Positions 61,890 to 64,000 of a DNA stretch of 64,000 bases are shown here, in pieces. The notes beneath the pieces were generated by a model that saw only the letters and a list, made by a program, of their open reading frames with translations, made no database searches and had not been told where the DNA came from. The position numbers were made by a program, and so were the translations under genes. Position 1 is the first letter of the stretch. Each line of letters opens with the position of its first letter. Source of the DNA: Hydractinia symbiolongicarpus (taxonomy: Eukaryota; Cnidaria; Hydrozoa; Anthoathecata; Hydractiniidae); the NCBI RefSeq assembly GCF_029227915.1, contig NC_079877.1, positions 18,710,851 to 18,774,850 on the forward strand, written 5' to 3'.

Positions 61890-64000
61890 ATGACTTCACA
61901 AAATACCGTTGTTGAATTAAAAGCTCTCGCCAGAGAATGCGGCCTACATGGCTACTCAAATCTCAGAAAAGCTGAGTTGCTCGAATTATTATCAGGATCA
62001 CCAGCTCGTTTGTCTACAGAAAGACCAATGAGGAATGGTCAACCTGTTCCACCGCCAAGATCTACTAGACGGTTCAAACCAATCCGACCTGTTACAATTA
62101 TTCCTAGCCAACAAGACATGGATTTGTTTGAGCAGCAAGAAATGGCAAAAAATAGACCCCAGGTAAAAAACAACTTGAATGAATGGAGAGAATGGTTAAT
62201 AAATCATGTACCTAAAGCTATTAAGGAGAAAACGAGTAAAGCTTTCAGAACCCTGAGAGATAAGGTTCTGGATTTGTATAAAAAGGATAGAGGAGAGAAA
62301 GAGGAGGAAAAAGAAAAAGAGGAAAAAGAATTTACTCCTATTGAAACAGCGTTTAATGGTTCTTACAAAAGGTTCAAGATAAACTCAGATGGAAAAAAGG
62401 ATTTTGATTTCTTTCTCAAATAGGTTTGACCCATCCTAATTGATCTGAAGAGGCAACTCAAAAACAAAAAATCAATAAAAATTCAAGCAACTGTGTGGAT
62501 CAAATAGAGAAAGGAGGATTTATCCAATCCTGAAGCGACAATCTATGTTGATAAGGCGTTCAATAGCTATATGGAAACAATTCACAATGAAAACAATGTA
62601 TCTAATATTGTTGATAATATGTTCATAAAGATAATCGAGCAGATTGAAAACCGTGCGTTACCTCAATCCGGCTTTGTTATCGATAAAATTTTAAATATTG
62701 ATGTAGACTTTCACAAGCTAAAATTAACGAGAGGCAGCTCTTACTTGCCGCTACCTAAGAATTTCAGCGGTAAAAAATCGATAATCAACCCTAAAAATGA
62801 AGAAGATGATGAGTGTTTCAGGTGGGCAATTATCCCTGCACTTAACCACAAGCAAATAAAATATAATCCTGAATGAATCTCAAACCTTAAGAAGCATGAT
62901 AAGTATAACTGGGATGGTCTATCTTTCCCAATGGCGCTAAATAAAATAGATTTGTTTGGGAGAAGAAACCCTGATATCGCTGTGCATGTTTTGACAAAAG
63001 ACGTGAGAGAAGGTGTCTATATGTGCCGTAAGTCGAAGCATCTTGACCGCAAAGAAACGGTTGTTTTGTTTTTACTGTGTGAAAGGAAAAGAGGCATTAT
63101 ATAGCTGTAAAGAACTTGAGTGGTGTATTAGGTAAGATCAACTCGAAACATGAACATAAAGAGCATTATTGCTTAAATTGTCTCTCAGGTTTTAATAGTG
63201 AGGAAACCCGAGATGAACACTTTGAATATAACACTAAGAATAATGATGCTGCTAAGATTCAACTCCCTAAAGAGGGTAGCACCGTTAAATTTAACAATGG
63301 TCAACACCAGCTCAAAGCCCCATTTATCATATATGCCGATTTCCAAGCTTTCACAAAAGAGGTGCCTGAAGAAGAGAAAAATAGCGGATCATTCACTGAA
63401 AAACTAGGTAAACATGTTCCCACAGGTTTCTGTTGTTACAGCAAATTTAGTTATGGTGAAGTTCCAGACCCTCTGACGCTTTACCGTGAAGACTGTGTTT
63501 TATGCTTTGTGAATCATGTAGTAGGTGAAGTGAAAAGGCTATACAATATGTTTCCAAAAAGAAGAATGCAAGATCTCACGGATGAAGAGCTACAAAGATA
63601 TAACAATTCAGATAAATGCCACATATGCAAGAGACACTTCAACCAGGATATGCGTGTTGCTGATCATTGTCATTTTACTGGTAAGTTTCGTGGAGCTGCA
63701 CATCGGTCTTGTAATCTCCGTTATAAAGTACCTAAATACATCACAATCGTCTTCCATAATCTGAGTGGGTACGATGCGCATCTCTTTATCAAGGAATTGG
63801 TCAAACAGTATGGAGATGAAAAGATTACCGTCATCGCCAAAAACAAAGAGAAATAAATCTCTTTCTCGCTGGATGTTGTGGTCGGTGAATATGTGAAGAA
63901 AGGTGAGAAAAAGAATCTCAGGGTACAACTGAGATTCATCGATAGTGTGCGTTTCATGGCTAGTAGCCTGGATAAGTTGGTAAACAATCTATCTGATGAG
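61890..64000 (+). pseudogene. Protein-primed type B DNA polymerase of element 2, broken, 3' end outside the window
   Basis: ATG 61890 starts with a SAP-like segment (VVELKALARECGLHGYSNLR). A Pro-rich and basic linker follows, then a region ending NGSYKRFKINSDGKKDFDF. Further blocks match polinton polymerases: KLKLTRGSSYLPLP, NPDIAVHVL, a zinc-finger-like HYCLNCLSGF, Exo I as YADFQAF, an endonuclease VII-like CHICKRHF, DHCHFTGKFRG and CN, and Exo II as HNLSGYDAHLF. Lesions are a stop or frameshift at 62421-62423, a gap to about 62560, an in-frame TGA 62874-62876, a frameshift near 63075 and an in-frame TAA 63854-63856. Exo I has Gln where the metal-binding Glu is expected. The polymerase palm lies beyond the window. 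Confidence 0.85.

Larger units (their letters stand above)
54160..64000. mobile_element. Element 2: polinton/adintovirus-like, runs off the window
   Basis: The element contains protein-primed type B DNA polymerase, retroviral-type integrase, packaging ATPase, hexon-like capsid protein, a penton candidate and several small proteins. They lie in short divergent and convergent blocks without introns. The gene set is that of polintons (Mavericks) and adintoviruses. The ATPase and the SAP-like small gene are intact, and most other genes carry one or more lesions. Many lesions are single-base indels in homopolymers, but there are also clean in-frame stops. The right end and the rest of the polymerase lie beyond the window. 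Confidence 0.88.

Overview
The window looks like nuclear DNA of an early-branching animal, most likely a cnidarian and perhaps a hydrozoan. It is AT-rich and intron-containing. It carries two recognisable animal genes, POLR2J/RPB11 and a VPS37A-like ESCRT-I subunit, both on the minus strand. The rest is a dense mixture of transposons, foldback elements, minisatellites and two decayed virus-like elements. The species cannot be fixed from the sequence; the cnidarian call is an inference from element types and base composition.

Layout. 1-15 kb: a 29-bp minisatellite, a decayed THAP plus DDE transposon, foldback repeats, a decayed MULE-like gene with SWIM and PHD zinc motifs, a second minisatellite, a tRNA-like sequence with no normal anticodon loop, and three copies of one tRNA-derived SINE, one of them inside a foldback element. 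15-20 kb: a seven-exon KDZ/Zisupton (HMGXB3-like) gene with three lesions, then a cysteine-rich possibly secreted open frame. 22.4 kb: a 5'-truncated LINE. 23.5-30.8 kb: element 1, a G/C-richer polinton/adintovirus-like element (integrase, capsid protein, packaging ATPase, a BRO-like regulator and several unknown proteins), cut off on the right by a truncated Helentron (PIF1 helicase plus EEP nuclease) at 30.8-32.4 kb. 32.8-36 kb: a duplicated non-coding block. 37.5-47 kb: the VPS37A-like gene, whose 12 coding exons all join in phase; its 5.5-kb intron 9 is full of inverted repeats. 48.9-49.2 kb: RPB11. 52.3-53.1 kb: a second LINE copy. 54.2 kb to the window end: element 2, a related polinton/adintovirus-like element with integrase, protein-primed type B DNA polymerase, capsid protein, penton candidate and an intact packaging ATPase.

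How the genes work together. Elements 1 and 2 share at least five protein families (integrase, capsid protein, packaging ATPase, a basic membrane-associated protein and probably a coiled-coil protein) in different orders and orientations. Both are riddled with frameshifts and stops, whereas the host genes beside them are clean, so the lesions are probably real decay. Five gene-to-gene gaps across the two elements hold near-perfect short palindromes, including one convergent junction in each. Element 2 also has a shared TATA-containing 33-bp block before two genes and a shared 12-bp motif before two others. Together these suggest a compact virus-like transcription programme with hairpin-marked transcript ends.
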